In this document: positions 44,953-53,391 of the stretch, one piece after another
Position numbering within the stretch: position 1 is the first letter of the stretch
Layout of the letters: each line of letters begins with the position of its first letter
NCBI GenBank assembly: GCA_008107755.1
Contig: VIRH01000065.1
Location: 186,001-250,000, forward strand
Source: Rhodobacterales bacterium
GTDB lineage: Bacteria; Pseudomonadota; Alphaproteobacteria; Rhizobiales; Stappiaceae
DNA length: 64,000 bases
Direction of reading: 5' to 3'
Notes under the pieces: model-generated
What the model was told of the DNA's origin: nothing
Databases searched by the model: none
The model's input: only the letters and a program-made list of their open reading frames with translations
Translations under genes and position numbers: made by a program

Positions 44953-46511
44953 AGCGGATCGGAATTGACGTAGGCGGCACGAATACGGATGCCGTCCTGA
45001 TCGATGGCGAAAAGGTCGTCTCGGGTATCAAGTTTCCCACCACGTCCAACGTGATCGAAGGCGTTGTCAACGCGATCGGCCATGTCGTGAAGGACCAGCC
45101 GGCGGACGCAACGCCAGTTGACGCCGTCATGATCGGCACGACCCATTTTACCAATGCCGTGGTCGAGCGCGCCCGTCTTCAGCGGGTCGCCGCAATCCGC
45201 ATCGCCATGCCGGCCGGGGCATCCCTGCCCCCGATGGTGGACTGGCCGGATGACCTGCGCGCCGAGGTGAACCCGCTCTCCTTCATGGTTCATGGTGGCC
45301 ATGAATATGACGGTCGCGAACTGGTGCCACTGGCGCGTGACGAGATCCGCGACGCGGCGATGAAGATCCGTGATCAGGGGATCGACGCGGTCGGCATTAC
45401 GGCGCTCTTTTCTCCACTGACCGCCGAGTGCGAACTCGAAGCTGCCGAAATCGTGCGTTCGATCATCCCGACGGTCAGCATCACGCTTTCGCATACGCTT
45501 GGCCGCATCGGTCTTCTGGAACGCGAAAACGTGACCTTGCTCAACGCAGCGCTTCAGAGCCTGGGTCACAAGACCATCGATGCCTTCAAGTCCGCCCTCG
45601 TGCAGGCCGGTATCACCGCTCCCTTCTACCTGACGCAGAACGACGGCACGGTCGTGCTGGCCGATGTGGCTGCGGCCAATCCGGTCTACAGCTTTGCTTC
45701 GGGCCCGACGAACTCCATGCGAGGCGCTGCCTTTCTGACCGGCCTCAAGGAGGCCATGGTCATCGACGTCGGTGGCACCACGTCCGACATCGGTTGTCTG
45801 GTCGGCGGGTTCCCGCGCGAAGCCAACAACGTGGTTGAGGTCGGCGGTGTCCGCACTCTCTTCCGGATGCCCGATCTTCTGCCGATGGCACTGGGTGGCG
45901 GCACGATCATCGATCCGGTGACCCGCAAGGTCGGACCGCGCTCCGTCGGTTACCGCATCACTGAAAAGGCACTTGTCTTCGGCGGCGATACGCTGACCAC
46001 GACAGACGTTGCCGTTGCGGCTGGTCTGGTTGAAATCGGTGACCGTGACCGGGTGAAGCATCTCGAAAAGGACCTGGTTGACGATCTCCTGAAACGGATC
46101 GAAGTCATGGTCGAAGACGGGGTGGACCGGATGAAGACCTCGGCCGATGGCGTGCAGCTGATCGCGGTTGGCGGCGGGGCCTTCCTGATTCCGGAAAAGC
46201 TGAAGGGTGCCAGCGAAGTGCTGCGCGTCGAGCATGCCGGCGTTGCCAACGCACTCGGGGCGGCCATGGCGCAGGTCTCGGGCGAAGTGGATCAGGTCTT
46301 CTCCGGCATGTCGCGCGAAAACGCGATCGCGGAAGCCGATCGGATTGCCCGTCAGCGTGCCGAGGACGCCGGTGCCGATCCGAACTCGATCGTCACCCTC
46401 GACACCGAGGACATCCCGATCGCCTACATCCCGGGTGATGCGCGCCGCGTGCGCGTGCGCGTCGTCGGCGATATCGCCTTCATGAACGATGCGCAGAAAC
46501 GCGCATCCTGA
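44949..46511 (+). CDS. Hydantoinase/oxoprolinase family protein (HyuA-like)
   Basis: 520 residues. KRIGIDVGGTNTDAVLIDGE (ASKHA phosphate 1 motif) opens the Hydant_A_N region; IGTTHFTNAVVER and LGRIGLLERENVTLLNAALQ follow, and the Hydantoinase_A core has AMVIDVGGTTSDIG and LPMALGGGTIIDP. At 520 residues it is shorter than 5-oxoprolinases, and no HyuB gene is present. It would use ATP to open a lactam or hydantoin ring, working with the co-translated DUF917 protein. Confidence 0.85.
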   Translation: MKRIGIDVGGTNTDAVLIDGEKVVSGIKFPTTSNVIEGVVNAIGHVVKDQPADATPVDAVMIGTTHFTNAVVERARLQRVAAIRIAMPAGASLPPMVDWPDDLRAEVNPLSFMVHGGHEYDGRELVPLARDEIRDAAMKIRDQGIDAVGITALFSPLTAECELEAAEIVRSIIPTVSITLSHTLGRIGLLERENVTLLNAALQSLGHKTIDAFKSALVQAGITAPFYLTQNDGTVVLADVAAANPVYSFASGPTNSMRGAAFLTGLKEAMVIDVGGTTSDIGCLVGGFPREANNVVEVGGVRTLFRMPDLLPMALGGGTIIDPVTRKVGPRSVGYRITEKALVFGGDTLTTTDVAVAAGLVEIGDRDRVKHLEKDLVDDLLKRIEVMVEDGVDRMKTSADGVQLIAVGGGAFLIPEKLKGASEVLRVEHAGVANALGAAMAQVSGEVDQVFSGMSRENAIAEADRIARQRAEDAGADPNSIVTLDTEDIPIAYIPGDARRVRVRVVGDIAFMNDAQKRAS

Positions 46512-46542
46512 TCTTCGCCTCCTCCTCCCAAGAGGCGACGTT

Positions 46543-46569
46543 GCGGGTCGGCCGTCCGGGCCGGCCCGC
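46543..46569 (+). terminator. Hairpin after the DUF917/hydantoinase operon
   Basis: GCGGGTCGGCC and GGCCGGCCCGC form an 11-bp stem with one G-T pair around a 5-base loop, 32 bp after the stop. A weak T-rich tail (TTCGGTTTGG) follows. Confidence 0.6.
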
Positions 46570-46709
46570 ATTCGGTTTGGTCCGTGACTTCCGGACGCTG
46601 GTCAAGACATTGACTGGCCTTGTTCCCGTCGGAGCAGAATGAGCCCCCGGTCGCCGGGCCGACAGAAGAAAGTGTATGGCCGGATATCAGCCCTCGCGAA
46701 TCTTCTTTA

Positions 46710-47363
46710 TCAAGAAATTGCACGCCTGTTCGATATCCATACGAATGGCGTCTCCGATGTGTCCGGGTCATTGGTTTTGAGCGCATCGAGAATGCGGGCG
46801 CGGCTGTCTTTGTCCATTCCGGTCTTGCCGTAGTCCGGGTAGATGACGTTCAGATATGAACCCATTTTCAACCAGCAGGTTTCGATGATCCGCTGCAGCA
46901 TTGGCATTTCCACGGCTTCATATATGCCGAAATAGAACCGCCAGTTCAGTTTTATGACCTTGGTGGTGGTCTTCGCGGCATCCAGTTCGAGAAGTCGATC
47001 ATGGAGGTTTGACAGCTTGTCGATACCTTTGGACCCGAGATTCGGCAAAGCCTCTCGCGAAGCCAGCTCCTCAAGGCGGATACGAATGAGGGAAAGTTCG
47101 CGAATATGAGCTTCTTGCAGCTTGGGGACATAAATGGTGCCGTTGGCGCCGCTCTGGAGTATGCCTTCGGCCACCAGATTGTAGAATGCTTCGCGTGCAG
47201 GGGTAATGCTGACAGCGAGAGCGTTGGCGACTGCCCGGATGGTGAGTTTTTCCCCGGGCTGGAAGTGGCCGGCCATTAAAGCAGAGCGCAATTCCTGCCG
47301 AACAATAGCGCCGAGTGTTTCTTTCCGTGTGACCGGTGGAATACTCTCGAGTGCCGACGACAT
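46710..47363 (-). CDS. GntR/FCD regulator with a frameshifted C-terminus
   Basis: 217 residues: winged helix at about 15-80 (LTIRAVANALAVSITPAREA) and an FCD domain (LSLIRIRLEELASREALPNL). The last 15 residues (after ALKTNDPD) look wrong for the family. The adjacent frame reads IGDAIRMDIEQACNFLIKKI and stops at 46687, the expected last FCD helix, so one base appears lost near 46758. The protein may still fold. It is convergent with the hydantoinase operon, a possible second regulator of it. Confidence 0.75.
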   Translation of the reverse strand: MSSALESIPPVTRKETLGAIVRQELRSALMAGHFQPGEKLTIRAVANALAVSITPAREAFYNLVAEGILQSGANGTIYVPKLQEAHIRELSLIRIRLEELASREALPNLGSKGIDKLSNLHDRLLELDAAKTTTKVIKLNWRFYFGIYEAVEMPMLQRIIETCWLKMGSYLNVIYPDYGKTGMDKDSRARILDALKTNDPDTSETPFVWISNRRAIS

Positions 47364-47799
47364 GAAGAACCTCGTATTTCCGGAATCGCGAATGACAAAC
47401 TCTCAGGTTCTATCACAGCACGTATAGGGCGCCGCGCGTCTTCTGATTGTCAAACATGAGGTGGCGAGTTTTGCGTTTGAAATCGGTTCGGCATCGGACG
47501 ACACCAAAAAGCTGATCTTTCTGCTTTACGTCGGAAACGGCGATGTCTGTCGGCAACAGTTACCGCTGTGTCTGGTGCAGCGTGCTGTTCAGTTTCTTCG
47601 CGAGGCCATCTGGTCGAGGTCCCGCCGGCGAAGATGTCGATGGAAGATATCCCTCAGCATGAATCTCCCGGTCCACAGTTACGGACAGAGTGGCCGGATT
47701 GAAGAGGGAGTTGAAGACCGTCAGGGGTGCCGACACTAGTCGAGCGGCCTGGTGTGCTGCCATGCCCGCCGGCCGCGACACGGTCAAGAGCGGTTAGCT
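47364..47799. other. Intergenic, no gene recognised
   Basis: About 435 bp upstream of the GntR gene (its promoter side). Short frames on both strands carry no motif. Confidence 0.35.
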
Positions 47800-47974
47800 G
47801 CGGTCGCGTGCCTCGGTGCCGCATACCAGCAACATGTTTCCCATCGCTGGCGGGATGATTTCCAGGCTTCGGCCGGTAGGTGCGAGCCGGCAGATCGTTA
47901 GATATGGCCGACCGGCCCCATTCAAAATTTCGAACGAGGCCGGCAGGCTTTTACGTTGTTCGGACGGGAAGGCC
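47800..47974 (-). pseudogene. Possible PilZ-like remnant after the chemoreceptor fragment
   Basis: A minus-strand frame reads SEQRKSLPASFEILNGAGRP and CRLAPTGRSLEIIPPAMGN before stopping at 47794. The R-K...LP...CR....G..LE pattern resembles a truncated PilZ domain, which often follows MCP domains in alphaproteobacteria. Low confidence. Confidence 0.25.
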
Positions 47975-48340
47975 TCAGGCGGCGTTGACCTCGCTGAGGA
48001 AATGTTCGACCACCTGTCGCATGCTGGTGGATTGCTCCATGAGAAGCTCGGAAGCTTCCACAACGCTTCCGGAAGCGGCATCCGTTTCGCTTGCGCCCTT
48101 CGATACGACGACGATGCTGCGGCTCACCTCGTTGGTACCTTGAGCAGCCTGATCCACGCTGACGGAGATCTCCGAGGTCGCCGTTGCTTGCTCTTCCACT
48201 GCAGATGCGATGGAAGAAGCAACGGAATTCACCTCCGCAATGATCTTTGCGATCTCATGGATGCCGCTGACGGCTTCGCGTGTTTCTCCCTGAATTGCTG
48301 AGATCTTGGAAGAGATTTCTTCGGTGGCCTTGCCGCAAGC
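47975..48340 (-). pseudogene. Methyl-accepting chemotaxis protein, C-terminal part (out of frame)
   Basis: This frame reads [20 protein letters not shown], then VEEQATATSEISVSVDQAAQ and ends VVEHFLSEVNAA. It is the second half of an MCP signalling coiled coil. It continues the MCP segment fused to the histidine kinase upstream, but in a different frame, and a few residues (typically NQT) are missing at the junction near 48335. It is therefore a deletion plus frameshift. Confidence 0.75.
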
Positions 48341-50016
48341 TCTTTCACTTTAGCCGCGACCACCGCGAAACCCTTGCCTGCTTCACCGGCGCGAGCGGCT
48401 TCGATCGTGGCGTTAAGTGCCAGAAGATTGGTTTGCTCGGCGATTGTCGAAATCAGCGCAATCACTTCGCCGATATCTTCGGCGACGTTTGCGAGCCCGG
48501 AAATCTGCTGGTTGGTGTGCCGGGCCTTCGATTCAGCTTCGCTGGCTGTTTTCGCCGAGTGGACGACCTGCCCGCTGACCTCTCCGATCGTCGCGGAAAG
48601 CTCTTCCGTCGCGGAGGCGACCGTCTGCACGTTCACACTCGCCTGTTCAGAGGCGCTCGCCACGCGCAGGCCGGGATTGTCGGCCGACACGGGGTCGGTC
48701 TGTGCAAGTTCGATGTCCGCCTCGTGGTGATCGGCGACCGCCTTCACAAGGGCGAGCCCGAGGCCACTTCCCGGCTTGCTGCGGGCACTGTCGATCCGCT
48801 TGAACAGATCGAAGACTTCTCCGTGCTGTCCGTCCGGGATGCCGTCGCCCGTGTCCTCGATGACGAGGTCGAGCCTTTCGGGCAGATCGTGCAGGCGCAC
48901 CCGGATCGCGATGCCCGGCCCACCGTGGACAATTGCATTTCCCACGAGATTGGCGAGCATCTGCTGGACCATGCTCTTGTCGCACAGGAGCGGATAGTCG
49001 GACGCCTCGCCTGGCAGGTACTCGAGCGTCTGGCCGTTTTCACTCGCCAGCGGTGTAAAGAATTCGACAGTGTTTTCGGCGAGAGCCCCGAGGTCGTTCA
49101 GTTGCATGTCCTTGCGCGGCGAACCGGCGCGAATGCGCGTGATCCGCAGGATCGTGTCGATGATTTCGTTGAGGGAGCCCGTTTCTGCAAGTGCCCGCTC
49201 GATCTGCTGTGCCGGATCCCGGCCGGCGTCGATCGCGTCGAGAGCATCGTTCAAGATGAGGCCGACGCGCGCCAGGGGGGTCTTCAGGTCATGGGCGATG
49301 GCCATCGTCGTCGCGCGCATGCTGGCCATCAGGTCGGAGAGCGCGTCAAGGTTGGCGTTGATCTGGACGGAGATGCGATCGATCTGGTCCTTTTCGCTTT
49401 CGATCGCGATCCGCGCGTCGGATTCACCGGTTGCGACGCGCGCGAGCCCCCCTTCGATCGACCTCAGTTTCGCGAAGCTCTGCCGGCTGGCCAGCAACCC
49501 CAGAATGAGGGTGCCAAGGGTCAGAAGAACGGTCATGAGAACGAGACCCACAACCATGTGAACGCGCAGGTCGTCCACACCCTTCAGACTTCGGCCGACA
49601 ACGAGCGTGGCGTCGTTGAACCTCTGGACGGACAGCATGAAATGGTCAGAGCGTTCGGTCGCGGAGATCGTCTGAAGGGTGGTGTCGCGGACGCCGATGA
49701 AATCCGGCATCGCTAGGTCCGCACCGGCAAGATTGATGCCCTTTTCGTCGAAGACAGCCGAAACACGGTCCTCGCTGTTGACGAGGTCGCTCAACGTCCC
49801 GATGGCCTTCACGAGACCTTTCCGGCCTTCCGAGGAATATATGTCACTCAGCAGAACCGCTTCCTCTAGGGTCTGCAGCTCCGTCGCATTCCGCAGGGCT
49901 TGCGTCGCCGACCAGATGAACAGGGTCCCGCCAACACACATGAGGACGAGAACGCCGATCGCGACCTTGGCGGACGTGCGGAAGGAACTTCCCGAAAGCA
50001 GGTCAGTGAGGTGCAC
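48229..50016 (-). CDS. Histidine kinase fused in frame to an MCP signalling segment
   Basis: 595 residues. TM1 near 17-36, periplasmic domain, TM2 near 155-175 and HAMP near 180-230. HisKA carries the phospho-acceptor His in [13 protein letters not shown], and HATPase_c has [13 protein letters not shown] (N box), [10 protein letters not shown] (G1) and [11 protein letters not shown] (G2). The kinase is complete to NPGLRV (about residue 452). It then runs into [20 protein letters not shown] and [20 protein letters not shown], a chemoreceptor tip domain, before a frameshift near residue 560 gives a junk tail. It is co-directional with the response regulator, overlapping it by 14 bp. Confidence 0.85.
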   Translation of the reverse strand: MHLTDLLSGSSFRTSAKVAIGVLVLMCVGGTLFIWSATQALRNATELQTLEEAVLLSDIYSSEGRKGLVKAIGTLSDLVNSEDRVSAVFDEKGINLAGADLAMPDFIGVRDTTLQTISATERSDHFMLSVQRFNDATLVVGRSLKGVDDLRVHMVVGLVLMTVLLTLGTLILGLLASRQSFAKLRSIEGGLARVATGESDARIAIESEKDQIDRISVQINANLDALSDLMASMRATTMAIAHDLKTPLARVGLILNDALDAIDAGRDPAQQIERALAETGSLNEIIDTILRITRIRAGSPRKDMQLNDLGALAENTVEFFTPLASENGQTLEYLPGEASDYPLLCDKSMVQQMLANLVGNAIVHGGPGIAIRVRLHDLPERLDLVIEDTGDGIPDGQHGEVFDLFKRIDSARSKPGSGLGLALVKAVADHHEADIELAQTDPVSADNPGLRVASASEQASVNVQTVASATEELSATIGEVSGQVVHSAKTASEAESKARHTNQQISGLANVAEDIGEVIALISTIAEQTNLLALNATIEAARAGEAGKGFAVVAAKVKELAARPPKKSLPRSQQFREKHAKPSAASMRSQRSLRR

Positions 50017-50647
50017 GGATCCGGTACCCCATGTTGCGGACAGTCTGGATCAACGCGGTACCGAAGGGCTTGTCGATCTTCTGGCGAAGCTTGCTGATAT
50101 GTGTCTCGACAACGGTCGTTCCCGGATCAAAGGAAAAATCCCAGATCTTTTCCAGGATCATCGTCCTGCTCACCACGCGGCCTTCGGCTTCCATGAGCAA
50201 TTCGAGCAGGGTGAATTCCTTGTTCTGAAGGTCGATGACCTGTCCCTGGCGCACGGCCACACGCTTGAGCAGGTCAAGCGTGAGATCGTGGCAGGTGAGT
50301 TCCGTCTTGTGGCTGCTTTGCTTCGGGCGCCGCGACAGAGCATGAATGCGGGCGAGAAGTTCGGAGAAGTGAAAGGGTTTGACGATGTAGTCGTCGCCGC
50401 CGGCCATCAGACCCTCGACCTTGTCTTCGAGGTCTGAGACCGCCGTCAGGAAGATGACCGGCAAGGCACTGTTGGACGCCCTCAGCGCCTTGACCAGCGA
50501 GAGGCCGTCGAGGCCCGGCATCATCCTGTCGATGATCGCAAGGTCGCAGGTGTTGTAAAGACAATAGGTCAGCGCTTCGCGGCCATCACTCACCCAGTCG
50601 ACCGAAAAGCGTTGCTCGAGCAGGCCCTTGCGAACGTATTCCGCCAT
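50003..50647 (-). CDS. OmpR-family response regulator, N-terminus probably truncated
   Basis: 214 residues from the only usable ATG. The receiver has its phospho-acceptor Asp ([15 protein letters not shown]), Thr (VIFLTAVSD) and Lys ([12 protein letters not shown]), and the C-terminal Trans_reg_C winged helix has [20 protein letters not shown] and [20 protein letters not shown]. The frame continues upstream as IDVAEDDAT, which holds the acidic pocket residues, but there is no start codon before a stop near 50688. The first strand is therefore lost or begins with a non-standard codon. It is the partner of the adjacent kinase. Confidence 0.8.
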   Translation of the reverse strand: MAEYVRKGLLEQRFSVDWVSDGREALTYCLYNTCDLAIIDRMMPGLDGLSLVKALRASNSALPVIFLTAVSDLEDKVEGLMAGGDDYIVKPFHFSELLARIHALSRRPKQSSHKTELTCHDLTLDLLKRVAVRQGQVIDLQNKEFTLLELLMEAEGRVVSRTMILEKIWDFSFDPGTTVVETHISKLRQKIDKPFGTALIQTVRNMGYRIRAPH

Positions 50648-50702
50648 CGTCGCATCGTCTTCTGCAACGTCGATGGCCCCGACAGGGTCTCTTCAGGCGC
50701 GG

Positions 50703-51491
50703 TTATCCTGGTGTGCGAAGCAGGCGGGCGGCCTTCTCCAGAGCGCCCCTGCGCAGGTCCCCCTCCCCCATTCCCGGCAACTCCACCGCCCAGTCCACGT
50801 CGGGGCCCAGGCTGGAAAGCAGTGCGTCGATGGGCAAGGCCCCGGCATAGGGCATAAGGCGACCGCCGCGCGCCTCGGCGATGATGTCGCCTTCAAGCTC
50901 AGCTCGCGCGTCGCAGATCTGGACGAGCGATATGAGCTCGCCCGGCACGGCGGCCAGGTCCTTGACCGTGCTTCCCGAGCGAACGAGATGCAGAAGGTCG
51001 ATCAGGATACGCGCATTGTCCTGGCCCGATCGCTCTACGACCTGCTGGGCTGCCGGGAGTGTGCCGACATCGCGCCAGCGCATGAACTCCAGGTGGACCA
51101 GAAGCCCATGGTTCGCCGCGTCTTGGCAGAGGCTGCGGAAACGCTCCACCAGCAACGCCTCGTCTGCAATGTCGCCGGTTACGATGAGCCCCCTCGCCCC
51201 CAATTCGTCGGCGACTTCGAGCAACGGCTGGAGATCCGCGATGCGGAGATCCTCGGTGATGGGGACCAGTTCGACCTCGCTGACGCGGACACCGCGACGC
51301 CGGCCGTGTTCCTTAAGCGCATGCGCTTCGCCAGTGCCGGGCGACAGGGGATAGACCGGCGTCCCGGGCGCTGCAGAATGAAGCCTGAGGGCCACGGAGG
51401 AATATCCTGCAGAAGCTGCAAGATCGATGAGATCATGCGGGGCGAGGTCGATGGCACTCAGATGCGCAAGTCCAAGCGGGCGAGACGTCAA
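50703..51491 (-). CDS. Sugar phosphate isomerase/epimerase-type TIM-barrel protein
   Basis: 262 residues of the AP_endonuc_2 (xylose-isomerase-like) type. RPLGLAHLSAIDLAPHDLID starts the barrel; metal ligands are plausible as E in VHLEFMRW, D in ILIDLLHLVRSG and E in DWAVELPGMGEG. It overlaps the SDR gene by 4 bp. The substrate is unknown, probably a sugar acid or polyol. Confidence 0.78.
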   Translation of the reverse strand: MTSRPLGLAHLSAIDLAPHDLIDLAASAGYSSVALRLHSAAPGTPVYPLSPGTGEAHALKEHGRRRGVRVSEVELVPITEDLRIADLQPLLEVADELGARGLIVTGDIADEALLVERFRSLCQDAANHGLLVHLEFMRWRDVGTLPAAQQVVERSGQDNARILIDLLHLVRSGSTVKDLAAVPGELISLVQICDARAELEGDIIAEARGGRLMPYAGALPIDALLSSLGPDVDWAVELPGMGEGDLRRGALEKAARLLRTPG

Positions 51492-52228
51492 TATGTCGCC
51501 CTCCCCCCCGAAGCGTCGAAGACGAAGCCGGTGGTAAAGGATGAGGCCGGGCTTGCCGCAAAGTGCACAACGTTTGCCAGTTCCTCGATCGACAGGAGAC
51601 GTTGCATGGGGATCTTCGCCTTGGAGGCCGCGATATGCTCCGGTGTCATCTGGTCCAGTAGCTCTGTTTCCACCATCACCGGGGCAACGGCATTGACCGT
51701 CACACCCGTCGTGACGAGTTCCTTGGCGAGGGACTTGGTGAAGCCGATGGCGCCGGCCTTGGCCGAGGCGTATGCCGCAATACCCGGAACGCCTTCCTTG
51801 CCGGCGATCGAGGCGACGTTGACAATGCGCCCATACCCCTTTTCCACCATTGCGGGGACGAACGCCCGGCTGACCAGAAAGACGCTGTCGAGGTTGATCT
51901 GCACGACGCGGCGCCAGGTTTCGTAGTCGTAGTCGGCGACCGGCTGCACGGGCCCGTTGATACCAGCATTATTGACGACAATCGACGGTGCGCCATGGGA
52001 GGCAATTACCTCCTCCCCTGCAGTCCCCACGCTGACCGGATCCGCTACGTCCACGGTCATCGTGGCCAGTGGCGCGAAGCCGGCAGCCGCCGCGTCGAAA
52101 AGCTCCGGACGGATGTCCCAGATGACGACGCGTGCGCCGTCTTTGGCAAGCCGTTTGGCAATCCCGAGGCCGATCCCGCGTGCCCCGCCCGTGACGACGG
52201 CCAACTGGCCCTCCAGTGCTGCTGCCAT
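51488..52228 (-). CDS. SDR-family oxidoreductase
   Basis: 246 residues: TGGARGIGLGIAKRL (cofactor), NNAGINGPV, NVASIAGKEG (catalytic Ser nearby), YASAKAGAIGF (Tyr/Lys), and a C-terminal GFVFDASGG. A classical NAD(P)-dependent dehydrogenase in an operon with the TIM-barrel gene. It is divergent from a GntR/FCD gene, with a large palindrome between them. Confidence 0.87.
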   Translation of the reverse strand: MAAALEGQLAVVTGGARGIGLGIAKRLAKDGARVVIWDIRPELFDAAAAGFAPLATMTVDVADPVSVGTAGEEVIASHGAPSIVVNNAGINGPVQPVADYDYETWRRVVQINLDSVFLVSRAFVPAMVEKGYGRIVNVASIAGKEGVPGIAAYASAKAGAIGFTKSLAKELVTTGVTVNAVAPVMVETELLDQMTPEHIAASKAKIPMQRLLSIEELANVVHFAASPASSFTTGFVFDASGGRATY

Positions 52229-52490
52229 GATCAGAGTTTCCTTTAGTAATGTTCGTTGCTTTTTGTCAGGCCTTCCGCCAGTGGGGTGGGCAAACAGCTC
52301 GGCAGGGATGCAGAGCTAGCGTCTGCTGGTGGCGTCGCGATCGTCATGGGCGCGCCGCTGGCGTCGATGGTCACCCCTGGCACGGCGAGGTCCTGTAGGG
52401 ACACCGCGACTGCGCGTGCGTCTAGCCGTTGTCCGGATTGAGCCATCGAAATGGTAAGGGTGGCAGGTTTTGGAACGTGAAATCCTCCCC

Positions 52491-52553
52491 AGTGCGCCAC
52501 CCATTGACACACTAACATACAGTGTGTCAATGGGTGGCGCACTGTATGTTAGT
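52491..52553. repeat. Two interlocking inverted repeats in a divergent promoter
   Basis: A perfect 23-bp inverted repeat (52491-52513 and 52521-52543, 7-bp loop) interlocks with a perfect 14-bp inverted repeat (52511-52524 and 52540-52553; ACTAACATACAGTG). The core TGACACACT-N7-AGTGTGTCA is a plausible GntR operator. The A-B-A'-B' arrangement can form only one hairpin at a time. Confidence 0.85.
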
Positions 52554-52619
52554 TTGGAATTTTATATGTTGTAGAGGTTGTTAGGGCTGGTAAACTGGGG
52601 ATCGACTACCTGCGGAGAG

Positions 52620-53318
52620 ATGATGACGGCGAACGTGAAGAACAGAAAGACGGTCAAGCTTGCACGCATCAGACGGCCTCGCACTCTGGCGCAGGAGGTG
52701 GCCGACGAGCTGAAGGCGGCGATCATCGGTACGAAGATCGCGTTGGGAGAAATGCTGTCGGAAGAGAGTGTCGCGACACAGATGGGGGTGAGCCGGACGC
52801 CCGTTCGCGAGGCCTTCTCGATCCTGCAGCACCAGGGCCTGCTCACCGTCCTGCCCCAGCGTGGAAGCATCGTCTTCCGGCCGGACGCACATGACATAGA
52901 GCTGCTGGTGGATTTTCGGCGCCAGATGGAACTGGGTGCGGCGAAGCTGGCGATGCGCAATGCTCCGGCGGCCACCTGCGAGGCGTTGCAACGGACCATC
53001 GATCTGATGGATCGGGCACGCCGTGATGACGAACTGCTCGCCTATACGGAAGCAGACGACAGCTTCCATCAGTCTTTTTTTGACCACTGCGGCAACCCGT
53101 ACTACGCGCAGGCGTATGAACTCATCTCCGGGCGGATCAGTGCCTTGCGGGCCCACCTCTCGGTCCCGCTTCAGATCTATCGCACGCGCGCCTATGACGA
53201 GCATCTCGCGATGGGGCGTGCCTTCGAGGAGAAGGATGAAGAGCGGGTACTCTCGATCCTGTCCGATCATATTTCGGCAATGACCGGCAACTACGTGCGC
53301 GCCCTCTCGTCACTTTGA
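52620..53318 (+). CDS. GntR/FCD transcriptional regulator
   Basis: 232 residues from the ATG at 52620 (or 52623, better spaced from GCGGAGAG). Winged helix at about 20-85 (LSEESVATQMGVSRTPVREA, wing LPQRGSIVF) and FCD domain (DDSFHQSFFDHCGN and AYDEHLAMGRAF carry His/Asp ligands). It is divergent from the SDR operon, with the interlocked palindromes in between, and convergent with fbp; its target is likely the SDR/TIM-barrel pair. Confidence 0.88.
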   Translation: MMTANVKNRKTVKLARIRRPRTLAQEVADELKAAIIGTKIALGEMLSEESVATQMGVSRTPVREAFSILQHQGLLTVLPQRGSIVFRPDAHDIELLVDFRRQMELGAAKLAMRNAPAATCEALQRTIDLMDRARRDDELLAYTEADDSFHQSFFDHCGNPYYAQAYELISGRISALRAHLSVPLQIYRTRAYDEHLAMGRAFEEKDEERVLSILSDHISAMTGNYVRALSSL

Positions 53319-53391
53319 CACGCCGGCGATCCGACCGTCGACGGGATGTCAGCTGTTGCTGCTCGTGCCAGGCGGTGAGGCGCAGCGCCTC

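Noticed and set aside
44823..46571. 582-codon minus-strand open frame
   Set aside because: It is antisense to the hydantoinase-like gene and has no motif.
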